From the NCBI RefSeq assembly GCF_014197855.1, contig NZ_JACIGJ010000005.1, forward strand, positions 62,001 to 126,000: a DNA stretch of 64,000 bases, given 5' to 3'. Under the pieces are notes generated by a model. That model was not told the origin of the DNA. It saw only the letters and a program-made list of their open reading frames with translations, and did not search any database. A program made the translations under genes and the position numbers. This DNA is from Roseospira marina. Lineage in GTDB: Bacteria > Pseudomonadota > Alphaproteobacteria > Rhodospirillales > Rhodospirillaceae. Below are positions 28,911 through 39,231 of the stretch, in pieces. The number at the start of each line of letters is the position of its first letter. Within the stretch, counting starts at the first letter, position 1.

Positions 28911-29006
28911 TCAGATGGGCAGGCCGCCCGCTGTAATGGCCATCATGATCTTGGCGACCAACGCCGTGCCGAGCACGACGTAGCCAAACGGAGTCATGGT
29001 ATCCAT
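28911..29006 (-). CDS. Possible 31-residue membrane microprotein
   Basis: A small open frame between ggt and the SLC13 permease, on the same strand. It starts ATG at 29006 and ends TGA at 28911. The peptide begins MDTMTPFGYVVLG and ends TAGGLPI; the central stretch is hydrophobic enough for one short membrane helix. Most codon third positions are G or C, as in the neighbouring genes. AAGG lies about ten bases before the ATG, a weak ribosome site. No family is recognised. The call rests on composition, hydrophobic pattern and position only, so it could be chance. Confidence 0.4.
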   Translation of the reverse strand: MDTMTPFGYVVLGTALVAKIMMAITAGGLPI

Positions 29007-29094
29007 GGGGTGCGCCTTTCGACCAGGGCAGGAACGCGACCAGCGTAGCGCGCCCGGGGCGGTTCCGCCAACCCTGGCGCGCATGCTGGCGCGT

Positions 29095-31008
29095 CTAGAG
29101 GCCGAAATACCAGGGGGCGAACAGGCTGTAGGCCACCCAGATCAGCAGCAGCAGCGGCAGCCCAACCCGGGTGTAATCGCCGAAATTGTAGTGGCCCGGC
29201 CCCATGATGAGCAGATTGGTCTGGTACCCGACCGGCGAGGCGAAGGAGCAGTTCGCCGCCAGCAGCGTCGTGATGGCGAACACATGCGGGTCCACGCCCA
29301 GTTCCGCGGCCAGACTGATCCCGACCGGCGTGAACAGCACCGCGCAGGCGTTGTTGGTCAGAACGTTGGTGAACCCGGCTACGATCAGGAAGAACAGCGA
29401 CAGGATGACGGCGGGGCCGAGGTCGGCGAAGACTCCGAGGGCGCCGTTGGCGACGAAGGCGGCGGCTCCGGTCGCCTCCAGCGCCTGCCCCAGCGCCAGG
29501 GCGGCGACCACCACCAGCAGGATCTTGCGGTCGAGCGCGCGGGTCGCTTGCCGCAGGTTGAGGGCCTGAATGGAGATCATCAGCGTGGCCGCGACGATGG
29601 CCGCGACAACGATGGGCACAATACCCAACGCCGCCAAGCCGACCGCCACCGCGAAGATGCCGGCCGCCAGCCCGGCGTGGTGGCGCCGGGGCAGGGTGCC
29701 GGTGGAGCCGGACAGCACGACGAGATCCCGTTCGCGCCCCAGCGACTCAATATCGGCCTGCCGGCCCATGATGAGCAGGTTGTCGCCGGCTTCCAGCCGT
29801 ATTTGCGTCATGCTGGCCCGGATCATGCGGGCGCGGCGCTGGATGCCGATGACGAGGCACCGATAGCGCTGACGGAACGCCAGCTGCTGCAGGTTCGGCC
29901 CGATCAGGCGGGAGGACGGGGTGATCATGGCCTCGACCATGACCTGTTCGGCCTGTCCCGGCCGGTCCGTATCGCCCCCACCGTTGCCGTTGCTGTCGCG
30001 GCGAGGGGCGTCGCCGGCGTCGGCTTCGCCGTCCCGCAGGCGGTCGCGGGTTCGGTCCTCTTCGCCGCTCGGGCGCGGTGGGTGCAGAAGGCCCGGATGG
30101 CGCCCGGCGAGGTCCGTCAGGGTGCCGCGGGTGGCCGCGATCACCAGCATGTCGCCGGCCTGGATGGAGTAATCGTCGAACGGCGGCAACTCGGCATGCT
30201 CGCCGCGCTGGATCAGGCGCACCGTGACGTCCGGCAGCGACTTGAAGGTTCCGGCGACCGCCTTCTGTCCGACGAGATGCGAATCGGACGGCACGATGAT
30301 CTGGGAGATGAACTGTTTGCCGTGCCGGGTCAGGTGGCTTGCCATGCCGGCCCGCTCCGGCAGCAGGCGCGGCAGCACCAGCACCACGTAGACGAAGCCG
30401 ATCACGGCCATCAGCAGGCCGGGGATCGTGATCTCGAAAAAGCCCAGCGGGGCCTGACCCAGGTCGATCAGGGCGCTGGAGACCAGCAGGTTTGTGGACG
30501 AGCCGATCAGCGTGGTCATGCCGCCGAGAATGGCGACGTAGCTCAACGGCATCATCACTTGGCTGGCATTGACCTTCAGCCGTACCGCCATGGCCTGAAG
30601 GATGGGGATGAAAATCACCACGACCGGGGTGTTGTTCAGGAACGCCGACAACCCCAGGACCACGCTCAGGATCAGCACGACGGATGAAGTCGCCGACAGC
30701 CGTGGGTGCGCCGCCCAATGCGCGACGCTGTCCAGGGCCCCGGTGCGGATCAGCCCTTCGCCGACCACCAGCAGGGCCATAACGGTGAGCAGCGCCGGAT
30801 TCGCGAAGCCGGCCAGAAGGTCCTGGGCCGTCAGCGCCAGGGATCCATCCGGCCCGGTGATCGGGAACAGTTGGAACACCACCAGCAGGACCGCGATCGT
30901 TCCGAGCGAGGTCAGTTCGAGGGAGACCCACTCGGTCACGTAAAGCGTGACCACGACGGCGGTCACCGCCAGCGTCAGCCACAAGTGGACGTCGATGGGA
31001 ATCGCCAA
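29095..31008 (-). CDS. SLC13-type anion permease with RCK_C (TrkA-C) domains
   Basis: A 637-residue membrane protein with about eleven hydrophobic helices. An N-terminal permease half (ending about residue 220) and a C-terminal half (about 425-637) flank two soluble RCK_C/TrkA-C domains (about 230-420). This is the arrangement of the DASS/SLC13 transporters often called citrate/sulfate/sodium symporters (YfbS-like). The motif SFASPVGYQTNLLIMGPGHY near the C-terminus is typical, and LIGSSTNLLVSSAL marks the N half. The substrate (sulfate, dicarboxylate or other anion) cannot be told. No ATG lies at the start; a TTG at 31008 with AAGGA upstream is the best start. Confidence 0.88.
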   Translation of the reverse strand: MAIPIDVHLWLTLAVTAVVVTLYVTEWVSLELTSLGTIAVLLVVFQLFPITGPDGSLALTAQDLLAGFANPALLTVMALLVVGEGLIRTGALDSVAHWAAHPRLSATSSVVLILSVVLGLSAFLNNTPVVVIFIPILQAMAVRLKVNASQVMMPLSYVAILGGMTTLIGSSTNLLVSSALIDLGQAPLGFFEITIPGLLMAVIGFVYVVLVLPRLLPERAGMASHLTRHGKQFISQIIVPSDSHLVGQKAVAGTFKSLPDVTVRLIQRGEHAELPPFDDYSIQAGDMLVIAATRGTLTDLAGRHPGLLHPPRPSGEEDRTRDRLRDGEADAGDAPRRDSNGNGGGDTDRPGQAEQVMVEAMITPSSRLIGPNLQQLAFRQRYRCLVIGIQRRARMIRASMTQIRLEAGDNLLIMGRQADIESLGRERDLVVLSGSTGTLPRRHHAGLAAGIFAVAVGLAALGIVPIVVAAIVAATLMISIQALNLRQATRALDRKILLVVVAALALGQALEATGAAAFVANGALGVFADLGPAVILSLFFLIVAGFTNVLTNNACAVLFTPVGISLAAELGVDPHVFAITTLLAANCSFASPVGYQTNLLIMGPGHYNFGDYTRVGLPLLLLIWVAYSLFAPWYFGL

Positions 31009-31215
31009 GTGTCTGCTGTCCTTTGCCGTGATGGCGGGTCACGGGGAAAGGGCGCGCGCCGCGCCCGTGAACGCGCTCGGAGGGTGGCCCGATCATAGGC
31101 AGCCCGAACGGCTCCTGCCAAGTGCCAGCGGTGTGGAGGCCTCGAATGTCACCCGATGCGGGTGTGGTATGCCGGAGCGGAGCCCTGCGTTGGCCGATCC
31201 GGCCAAGACCCCTCC

Positions 31216-33519
31216 TTACCCGCCCAGGAAATACCCTTGGGCCCGTCGGCATCCGGCGGTCCGCAGGGCATCGCGTTGCTCCGCCGTCTCGACGCCCACG
31301 GCGACAACCGACAGGTTCAGGGCGTCGGCGAGCGTAAGAGTTGCGGACAGGATGGCTTCGGCGACGGTGTCGCCGGGCACGTCGGTCACGAAGGTGCGGT
31401 TGAGCTTGATGACATCGGCCGGGCACTGGCGCAGGGCTTCGATGGCCACCCGGCCCGCGCCGAAATCGTCGATGGCGATCCGCACGCCCATGGCCCGCAA
31501 CGCGGTCAGCACAGGGGCCACGGTGTCTGTGCGGCCGATCAAGACCCGTTCGGCGATCTCCAGGGTCAGACGGTCGGGGGGCAGATTCATGTCCTTGAGA
31601 ACGGCATCCACGAAGGCCGGCAGGTTTTCGCTCGCGGCGTGGGCACCATGGATGTTGACCGCGATCCGCTCGAGCCGGGGGCCGTTTTGGGCGTTGGCGA
31701 GCGACTGGGCCAACGCGGCGCAGGCCGCCGTCAGCACCCAGGCGTCGAGCAAGGCGTACAGGTTGCCCTGATCGGCGACCTGGATGAAGGCCTCCGCTTT
31801 CAGCACCCCGCGCTCCGGGTGCCGCCAGCGCACCAAGGCCTCGTGAGCGACCACGGCCCCGGTGGCCAGGTCGACTTGCGGCTGGAATTCGAGGAACAGC
31901 CGATCGGCCACAAGGGCATCGCGGAAGGCCTGCGCAAGGTCCAATTCGGCCGTCGTGTCCTGGTGGCGGATGGCGTCATAGGCCGCGGCCCGATGGCCAC
32001 CGTCCCGTTTCGCCTGATACATGGCGGCGTCGGCGTGCGCCACCAGGGTTTCGATGGTGGCGCCGTCCTCCGGGTAGACGGCGACGCCGATGCTGACGCC
32101 GGTGAACAGGGCGTCCGGGCCAGCCTGAATCGGAAGCGCAAATCGATCCAGCAAGCGTTCGGCCAGCTCGTTGGCCTGGGCGCGCCCGGTCAACTCACGC
32201 AGCACGATGACGAATTCATCCCCGCCGAAGCGGGCGACGGTGTCGGACGCCCGCACAAGCGCGTCCAGTTCCCGGGCCACTGCGTGCAGCAGCGCATCCC
32301 CGACGGAATGGCCGCGCGTGTCGTTGATTGCCTTGAAGGTGTCCAGATCGAGGAACAGGATCGCCATGCGGTTTCCGGTCCGCCGCGCGTTCCGCAGGAT
32401 CTGGTCGGCTCGGTCCTCGAACAAGCGCCGGTTGGGCAGGCCCGTCACGGTATCGAAGTAGGCAAGCTGGGCAATGCGGGCCTGCATGTGATTGAACGCG
32501 CGGGCCAGAGTGCCGAGTTCATCTTTCCGGGGCATGTCGATGTCCCGGTTGAGTTCCCCGCTGTCCGCCACGCCCTGGATATGGCGGGTCAGCGTGTTCA
32601 GGGGGCCAAGGACGACAAACTGCTGGCACCCGAGGAACACGGCGATCAGCACGCTTCCGGCCGCAGCGATCAGAGCGGCGGCCGAGGCGACGGCGGCGGT
32701 TCCGGCGGCGGCGATGTCGCGGGGCAGAGTGGTGCCCAGAACTTGGGCGGGGCCATCGAAGACGTCGGAGAACCCAACATAGACGTCGGTTGTGTCATCG
32801 TTCCGCGGGCGGATCTGAATGCGCTCTTCGGCGTGAAGGCTGAGACTCTGCCGCGCGGCGGGCGGCAGGTCGGGGTCATCGGGGGACCACGCCTTCAGCG
32901 CGGATCCGGTCGCGGCTCCAAGATCGGCGAGCAGTCTCTCGCTCAGACTGCGGCCCATGACCAGCATTCCCACGGAGGGACCTTCGTCCTGGCTCGTGAG
33001 GATGGGACGCGCGGCGATCATCATGAGGCCGCGCGAACTGGTCAGGAGTCCATGGAACCCGTCCGGTGACGCCAGCATTCGCGCTTGCAAGCGTAAGACC
33101 AGGGGGCTTCGGATCTGGAATTCCCATGTCTGGACGAACGCCTGGCTTTCGAGGTCGTACTGCCGGCTCCAGACCGGGCGCCCGCTCGCGTCGTAGATCG
33201 CGATCAAATCGATGGACGTGCCGGTGTACGTCGAGGCCACTAGGTTGCTGGTCTCATATGCGGAATTGCGGTCGATCACGTACGTATACGTGTCGTCCCA
33301 GGACGCCCAGTCCCACACGAGGGCGTCCAGGTCGGCAATATCGCGGCGCAGAATGGTCTCGATCAACGTCCCGTGATCGCGGGCGCCTGCGGCTTCCAGA
33401 TTCAGGAAGCTGGGGTGAACCACCAGCCATAGAATTCCCGTGGCGGCCCCCACCAGGGCTGCCAGAAACAGGGCTGAAACACTGAAGACCTTGAGCCGTA
33501 CTGAACCGCCGAGGCGCAT
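31216..33519 (-). CDS. CHASE4-GGDEF-EAL cyclic-di-GMP enzyme
   Basis: A 767-residue membrane signalling protein. A helix at about residues 8-30, a periplasmic CHASE4-type sensor (WDWASWDDTYTYV near 65-78), and a second helix at about 270-292 are followed by a HAMP-like linker, GGDEF and EAL domains. The cyclase site is RFGGDEF (near residue 430). The phosphodiesterase has EALVRW (near 558) and DDFGAGRVAIEAL, so both active sites look intact. It could make or break cyclic-di-GMP, controlling motility versus biofilm. No partner gene is adjacent. An ATG with AAGGTGAG upstream is used. Confidence 0.94.
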   Translation of the reverse strand: MRLGGSVRLKVFSVSALFLAALVGAATGILWLVVHPSFLNLEAAGARDHGTLIETILRRDIADLDALVWDWASWDDTYTYVIDRNSAYETSNLVASTYTGTSIDLIAIYDASGRPVWSRQYDLESQAFVQTWEFQIRSPLVLRLQARMLASPDGFHGLLTSSRGLMMIAARPILTSQDEGPSVGMLVMGRSLSERLLADLGAATGSALKAWSPDDPDLPPAARQSLSLHAEERIQIRPRNDDTTDVYVGFSDVFDGPAQVLGTTLPRDIAAAGTAAVASAAALIAAAGSVLIAVFLGCQQFVVLGPLNTLTRHIQGVADSGELNRDIDMPRKDELGTLARAFNHMQARIAQLAYFDTVTGLPNRRLFEDRADQILRNARRTGNRMAILFLDLDTFKAINDTRGHSVGDALLHAVARELDALVRASDTVARFGGDEFVIVLRELTGRAQANELAERLLDRFALPIQAGPDALFTGVSIGVAVYPEDGATIETLVAHADAAMYQAKRDGGHRAAAYDAIRHQDTTAELDLAQAFRDALVADRLFLEFQPQVDLATGAVVAHEALVRWRHPERGVLKAEAFIQVADQGNLYALLDAWVLTAACAALAQSLANAQNGPRLERIAVNIHGAHAASENLPAFVDAVLKDMNLPPDRLTLEIAERVLIGRTDTVAPVLTALRAMGVRIAIDDFGAGRVAIEALRQCPADVIKLNRTFVTDVPGDTVAEAILSATLTLADALNLSVVAVGVETAEQRDALRTAGCRRAQGYFLGG

Positions 33520-33557
33520 ATCTTGCGACTCACCTTCAAAGCACCGCTCCCTACCAT

Positions 33558-33591
33558 CGTCACACGGTGTCCCGCGTCACACGGTGTCCCG
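33558..33591. repeat. 17-bp perfect tandem duplication
   Basis: CGTCACACGGTGTCCCG occurs at 33558-33574 and 33575-33591. It lies upstream of the GGDEF-EAL gene, between it and the 3' end of the thioesterase gene. Confidence 0.8.
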
Positions 33592-33737
33592 TGAGGCTGA
33601 GCGCCCGTTTCCGCATCCGGTCCAGGCCCTCACCTTCCGAGGCGGGGCCGGACACGGAACGAACGTCGCGCACCATCCCCTCACGACGCGCGGCAGCCCT
33701 TTTATTCTAGCCGTCATCCCCGCACTGCGTCACCGCT

Positions 33738-34208
33738 TTATCCGTCCCGCCGCACCTGCATCATCGTGGCTTGCATCAAGGCGACGGTCTTTTCCGTATC
33801 GTCATCCAGTGCGGCGACCACCGATGCCTGAACCACGACGATCTGGCGCCCCGCACGCAATACGCGACCATGCGCCCGGAACAGGGACCCGACGGCCGGC
33901 GACAGCAAATTGTGTTTGAACTCGATGCTCAGAACGTCGCTGTCTGGCGGCATCAGGCTGTAGGCCGCGTAGCCTGCCGCACTGTCGGCCAGGGCGGCGG
34001 TCACCCCGGCATGCAAAAACCCGTTCTGCTGGGTCAGGTCGGCACGGAACGGAAGCTCCAGGTCGACGGCCCCCGGCGCCACATCGGCCACACGCGCGCC
34101 GAGGGCGGTCATGAAGGCTTGCCGGGCGAAGCTGTCGCGGACTCGCTGGACATAGTCCGGGCATCCGGGCGAGAAGGACGGAGTCGTGGTCGGAAAACGG
34201 TCGGTCAT
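33738..34208 (-). CDS. PaaI-family hotdog thioesterase
   Basis: A 156-residue acyl-CoA thioesterase-like protein. The hotdog core reads DLTQQNGFLHAGVTAALADSA, with the catalytic region and the conserved HAG turn, followed by strands ending SIEFKHNLLSPA. The family hydrolyses medium or aromatic acyl-CoA. ATG 34208 is chosen; the open frame upstream runs into the divergent regulator and is not coding. It is divergent from the TetR-family gene, with a palindrome between, so regulation by that repressor is likely. Confidence 0.85.
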   Translation of the reverse strand: MTDRFPTTTPSFSPGCPDYVQRVRDSFARQAFMTALGARVADVAPGAVDLELPFRADLTQQNGFLHAGVTAALADSAAGYAAYSLMPPDSDVLSIEFKHNLLSPAVGSLFRAHGRVLRAGRQIVVVQASVVAALDDDTEKTVALMQATMMQVRRDG

Positions 34209-34235
34209 GGCGGACGGGTTCCGGTCGGTGGAAGT

Positions 34236-34274
34236 ACTATACGTAAGCGTATGGATGAGCTCGGGTCCGGTCAA
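34236..34274 (-). promoter_or_regulatory. Predicted promoter of the thioesterase gene
   Basis: On the minus strand TTGACC (34274-34269) is followed by a 17-base spacer and TACGCT as -10 (34251-34246), overlapping the ATACG-TAAG-CGTAT palindrome. A second -10-like TATAGT lies at 34241-34236. A repressor on the palindrome would block this promoter. Coordinates are from hand counting. Confidence 0.4.
34239..34252. promoter_or_regulatory. Palindromic operator candidate (TetR-type)
   Basis: ATACG-TAAG-CGTAT is a perfect 5-bp inverted repeat with a 4-base centre. It lies between the divergent thioesterase and tetR genes, AT-rich in a GC-rich genome. TetR regulators commonly bind such sites in their own divergent promoter region. 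Confidence 0.65.
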
Positions 34275-34323
34275 GCGTCCCGCGGCCGCAGGGCGGACCG
34301 GGGCCGTGGACTGCGGGAGGGGA

Positions 34324-34893
34324 GTGCGAACGCTGCGCGAAGCGAAGACACAACGGGCGGCCTGGCTTGAAACGGGGTTCGCCATGCTGGCCGAGGGCGG
34401 CGCCGAAAACGTGCGCATCGAGCCGCTGGCGCGCCGGCTGTCGGTGACCAAAGGCGGGTTCTACTGGCATTTCAAGGACCGGGCCGATTTGCTGACGGCC
34501 ATGCTCGACCGGTGGCGGGATGGTCGCGTTGATGTCATTGCCCGCCATGTGGCCCCGGGCGAGGGAGAGACCGCCGAGGCGGTGCTGCGCCGTCTGCTGG
34601 CGCGCTACCTTGAGCAGCCGAATCCGCGTGGTACGGCCCTCGAGATGGCGGTGCGGGACTGGGCGCGGCACGATGCGATCGCCGCCGAGGCCGTCGCGGC
34701 GGTCGATCGTGCCCGACTGGCGCATGTCGCCCCCCTGTTCGAGGCGTTGGGTTTCGGCCCGGATGAGGCCGCCGCGCGCGCCCGGCTGTTTTATGCCTAC
34801 GTTTTCGGTCAGAACCTGCTGGCGCCGACGACGGATGCGGACGACGCCCGCCGCCAGGGCGATCGCATCGCGGCGATCCTTTTGGGGCGTTAG
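34324..34893 (+). CDS. TetR/AcrR-family transcriptional regulator
   Basis: A repressor of about 189 residues. The N-terminal helix-turn-helix reads EGGAENVRIEPLARRLSVTKGGFYWHFKDRADLL, and the C-terminal ligand domain is all-helical. The GTG at 34324, three bases after GGGAGG, gives a typical length and leaves the operator outside the coding region; an ATG at 34255 would extend the protein by 23 residues of Pro/Arg-rich sequence. It is divergent from the thioesterase gene, which it probably controls along with itself. The ligand, perhaps an acyl-CoA, is inference. Confidence 0.85.
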   Translation: MRTLREAKTQRAAWLETGFAMLAEGGAENVRIEPLARRLSVTKGGFYWHFKDRADLLTAMLDRWRDGRVDVIARHVAPGEGETAEAVLRRLLARYLEQPNPRGTALEMAVRDWARHDAIAAEAVAAVDRARLAHVAPLFEALGFGPDEAAARARLFYAYVFGQNLLAPTTDADDARRQGDRIAAILLGR

Positions 34894-35031
34894 CGGTCGT
34901 TGGAGGGATGGTCCGCGTGACGGATTTCCTGGTGGGCTGAGGGTCTCTATCCTGGCGGACAGTGCGCGATCTGCGGTAACCAAAAAGGGCGTCTGTCGCA
35001 AACGGCGCGGACACAGGGGAGGAGCAACCGC

Positions 35032-36345
<1,314 letters not shown>

Positions 36346-36368
36346 GCCGGGCCGGCACCGTGGCCGGG

Positions 36369-37298
36369 ATGCCGCCGCTGGCTCGTCGCCGTGTGCGCGA
36401 GGCCTGGGCGTTGATCGCGCCCATGGCGATCGTGCTGCTGGCGGTCGCGGCGTGGCCGCTGGCGCGGACGGTCGCGCTCGGCTTCACCGATGCCGGCCTC
36501 ACGGGCGGCGGCGCGGATGCGGCGTTCGTCGGCTGGGAGAATTACTACGCCGTCTTCGGTGGCCAGCCGTTCGGGGTGCTGGCCGATCCGCAGTGGTGGC
36601 GCGCGGTCGGCAACACGCTGGTGTTCGCGAGCGTGTCGGTCAGCCTGGAGACCGTCCTCGGCGTGCTGGTCGCGCTGGTGCTGCACCGGCGCTTTCCGGG
36701 CCGGGCCTGGGTGCGGGCAGCCGTGCTGGTGCCCTGGGCCATTCCCACTGTGGTCTCCGCCAAGATATGGGCGTGGATGCTCAACGACCAGTTCGGCATC
36801 ATCAACGCTGTCCTTCTGGACTTGGGTCTGATCGCCACGCCCCTCGCGTGGACGGCCGACCCGCTGCTGTCGATGGTCGCGGTCATCACCGTGGACGTGT
36901 GGAAGACGACGCCCTTCATGGCGCTGTTGGTGCTGGCGGCGCTGGAGATGCTGCCGCGCGACATCTACGAGGCAGCGCGGGTCGACGGCATCCATCCGGT
37001 CCGGGTGTTCTTCCGCGTCACCCTGCCGCTGATCCGGCCGGCGTTGATCGTGGCGATCGTGTTCCGGGCGCTGGATGCGCTGCGGGTGTTCGATCTGGTC
37101 TACGTGCTGACCGCCAACAGCCCCGCCACCATGACCATGTCGGTCTACGCCCGGCGGGAGTTGATCGACTTCCAGTCGGCGGGGACCGGCTCGGCGGCGG
37201 CGACGCTGGTGGTGCTGGTGATCGCGCTGGCGGCCGTGACGATTTTGATGGCCGGTCGCCTGCGCCGCGTCGGACGTCCCCTGGAGGGCGCGCCATGA
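36369..37298 (+). CDS. Sugar ABC transporter permease, MalF-type
   Basis: A 309-residue inner-membrane permease with six helices. The EAA loop that contacts the ATPase reads DIYEAARVDGIHPVRVFFRVTLP. Its partner is the MalG-type permease, whose start overlaps this stop by four bases. ATG 36369 is preferred; in-frame TTG (36339) and GTG (36360) starts overlap or adjoin the binding-protein stop. The operon setting says it carries the same sugar as the preceding binding protein. Confidence 0.92.
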   Translation: MPPLARRRVREAWALIAPMAIVLLAVAAWPLARTVALGFTDAGLTGGGADAAFVGWENYYAVFGGQPFGVLADPQWWRAVGNTLVFASVSVSLETVLGVLVALVLHRRFPGRAWVRAAVLVPWAIPTVVSAKIWAWMLNDQFGIINAVLLDLGLIATPLAWTADPLLSMVAVITVDVWKTTPFMALLVLAALEMLPRDIYEAARVDGIHPVRVFFRVTLPLIRPALIVAIVFRALDALRVFDLVYVLTANSPATMTMSVYARRELIDFQSAGTGSAAATLVVLVIALAAVTILMAGRLRRVGRPLEGAP

Positions 37299-38113
37299 TA
37301 CGACGTCTCGGGCTCGCGCTGGTCGTGGCGCTGATCGTCGCGGTGGCGGTCGGGCCGCTGCTGTACGCCATCCTGACCAGCCTGGAGGGCGGGGGCGGCC
37401 TGTTCACCGCCGGCTTGTGGCCCGATGAACCGACGCTGGCGAACTATGCCGCCGTGTTCGCGGACCAGCCCTTCGGGCGCAACATTCTCAATTCCATTGT
37501 GGTGGCGGGTGGCGTGGTCGCGGTGTCGCTGCTGCTGTCGCTGACGGCGGCGTATGCGCTGGCGCGGGTGGCGTTCCGAGGTCGGGGCCTTCTGCTTGGC
37601 ACGGTGCTGTGCGTGTCGATGTTCCCGCAAGTGGCCGTGCTGTCCGGGATGTTCCTACTGATACGATCGCTGGGCCTCTACAACTCCCTGGCCGGGTTGG
37701 GCTTGAGCTATCTGATGCTCACCCTGCCGTTCACGGTGTGGATGCTGACGACGTTCCTGCGGCAGCTTCCGAAGGAGCTGGAGGAGGCGGCCATCCTCGA
37801 CGGCGCCGGGCCGCTGACGATCATCGGCCGGGTGTTCCTGCCGCTGCTGTGGCCGGCGCTGGTGAGCACCGGCTTGCTGGCCTTCGTCGTGGCGTGGAAC
37901 GAGTTCCTGTTCGCGCTGACCTTCACGCTGACGGCGGAGACGCGGACGGTGCCGGTGGCGATCGCGCTGATCTCCGGCGCCAGTCAGCACGAACTGCCGT
38001 GGGGGCGCATCATGGCGGCGTCGGTGATCGTGACGGTGCCGATGGTCCTGCTGGTGCTGGTGTTCCAGCGCTGGATCGTCTCCGGCCTGACGGCCGGTGC
38101 GGTGAAAGGGTAG
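37295..38113 (+). CDS. Sugar ABC transporter permease, MalG-type
   Basis: A 272-residue permease. The N-terminal helix (LGLALVVALIVAVAVGPLLYAI) is followed by five more. The EAA loop is ELEEAAILDGAGPLTIIGRVFLPLL, the most conserved part. GGAGGG precedes the ATG, which overlaps the upstream stop (ATGA), so translation is coupled. It forms a heterodimer with the MalF-type partner and rests on the MalK-type ATPase. Confidence 0.93.
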   Translation: MIRRLGLALVVALIVAVAVGPLLYAILTSLEGGGGLFTAGLWPDEPTLANYAAVFADQPFGRNILNSIVVAGGVVAVSLLLSLTAAYALARVAFRGRGLLLGTVLCVSMFPQVAVLSGMFLLIRSLGLYNSLAGLGLSYLMLTLPFTVWMLTTFLRQLPKELEEAAILDGAGPLTIIGRVFLPLLWPALVSTGLLAFVVAWNEFLFALTFTLTAETRTVPVAIALISGASQHELPWGRIMAASVIVTVPMVLLVLVFQRWIVSGLTAGAVKG

Positions 38114-38124
38114 GGGGAGGCGTC

Positions 38125-39231
38125 ATGGCGGGCGTGGCCGTCGAGGGACTGGTGAAGCGGTTCGGGCGCGTCGCGGCGCTCGACGGGGTGACGGCGACGC
38201 TGGCCGACGGCACCTATGCCGTGATCGTGGGCCGGTCGGGCTGCGGCAAGTCGACGTTGCTGCGCCTGCTGGCCGGGCTGGAGGAGCCGGACGCCGGCAC
38301 CATCCGTATCGGGGACGCGGACGTGACCGCGCGCCCCCCGAAACACCGCGATATCGCGATGGTGTTCCAGTCCTATGCGCTCTATCCGCATATGACGGTG
38401 TTCGAGAACATGGCGTTCGGTCTGCGCCTGCGGGACGGCCGGCGCGACCGGGCGGCGATTACCGGTCGTGTGCGGGAAGCCGCGCGCATGCTCCACCTGG
38501 AGGACCTGCTGAACCGGCGGCCGGCGGCCCTGTCCGGTGGGCAACGCCAGCGCGTCGCAATCGGCCGCGCGGTGGTGCGGGATCCGGCGGTGCTGCTGCT
38601 GGACGAGCCGCTGTCCAACCTGGACGCGGGCCTGCGCCTCGCCGTGCGGCGGGAGCTGGCCACGCTGCATCGGCGCCTGGGCACCACCATGGTGCATGTC
38701 ACCCACGACCAGACGGAGGCGATGACGCTGGCGGATGTCATGGTGCTGATGGAGGCGGGGCGGGTGGTGCAGATCGGCCCCCCGCTGGAGCTGTACGGCC
38801 GGCCGGCGACGCCGTTCGCTGCGCGCTTTCTGGGGACGCCGCCCATGAACCTGCGGGCGGGCACGGTCGTGGATGGGGAGGGCACCGTGGCCCTGGAGGG
38901 CGGCGGGCGCGTGACGCTGGAGGCCGCGCGCGGGCTGCCCTCCGGCGCAGCGGTCGAGGTCGGGATCCGGCCGGAGGCGCTGGCGCCCTGCGAATCCGAA
39001 GCGGGGTTTATTGCGGGCCCGGTCGCGCTGGTGGAACACCTGGGGGAGTCCCTCCTGGTCCATGTGGACGTGGAGGGCGGGGAGCCCGTGGTGGCGCGTC
39101 TCGGCCCTGAGGTGGCGGTGCGCGCCGGGACGGCGGTGGGCCTGACCTGGGCCGCCGCCGCCGCGCATCTGTTCTACGACGGCCGGCGGCGGGACCCGGT
39201 GGAGGTTAACCCGGCAGAACCGCCTCGCTGA
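38125..39231 (+). CDS. Sugar ABC transporter ATPase, MalK/UgpC-type
   Basis: A 368-residue ATPase. Walker A is GRSGCGKST, the Q-loop AMVFQSYALYPHMTV, the signature LSGGQRQRVAIGRA, Walker B VLLLDEPLSNLD, and the switch His is in HVTHDQTEAMTLAD. A TOBE-type C-terminal domain (about 240-368) is present, as in sugar importers. The start follows GGGGGAGG by four bases. Its last 26 bases overlap tail to tail with the hemolysin III-like gene on the other strand. Confidence 0.95.
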   Translation: MAGVAVEGLVKRFGRVAALDGVTATLADGTYAVIVGRSGCGKSTLLRLLAGLEEPDAGTIRIGDADVTARPPKHRDIAMVFQSYALYPHMTVFENMAFGLRLRDGRRDRAAITGRVREAARMLHLEDLLNRRPAALSGGQRQRVAIGRAVVRDPAVLLLDEPLSNLDAGLRLAVRRELATLHRRLGTTMVHVTHDQTEAMTLADVMVLMEAGRVVQIGPPLELYGRPATPFAARFLGTPPMNLRAGTVVDGEGTVALEGGGRVTLEAARGLPSGAAVEVGIRPEALAPCESEAGFIAGPVALVEHLGESLLVHVDVEGGEPVVARLGPEVAVRAGTAVGLTWAAAAAHLFYDGRRRDPVEVNPAEPPR

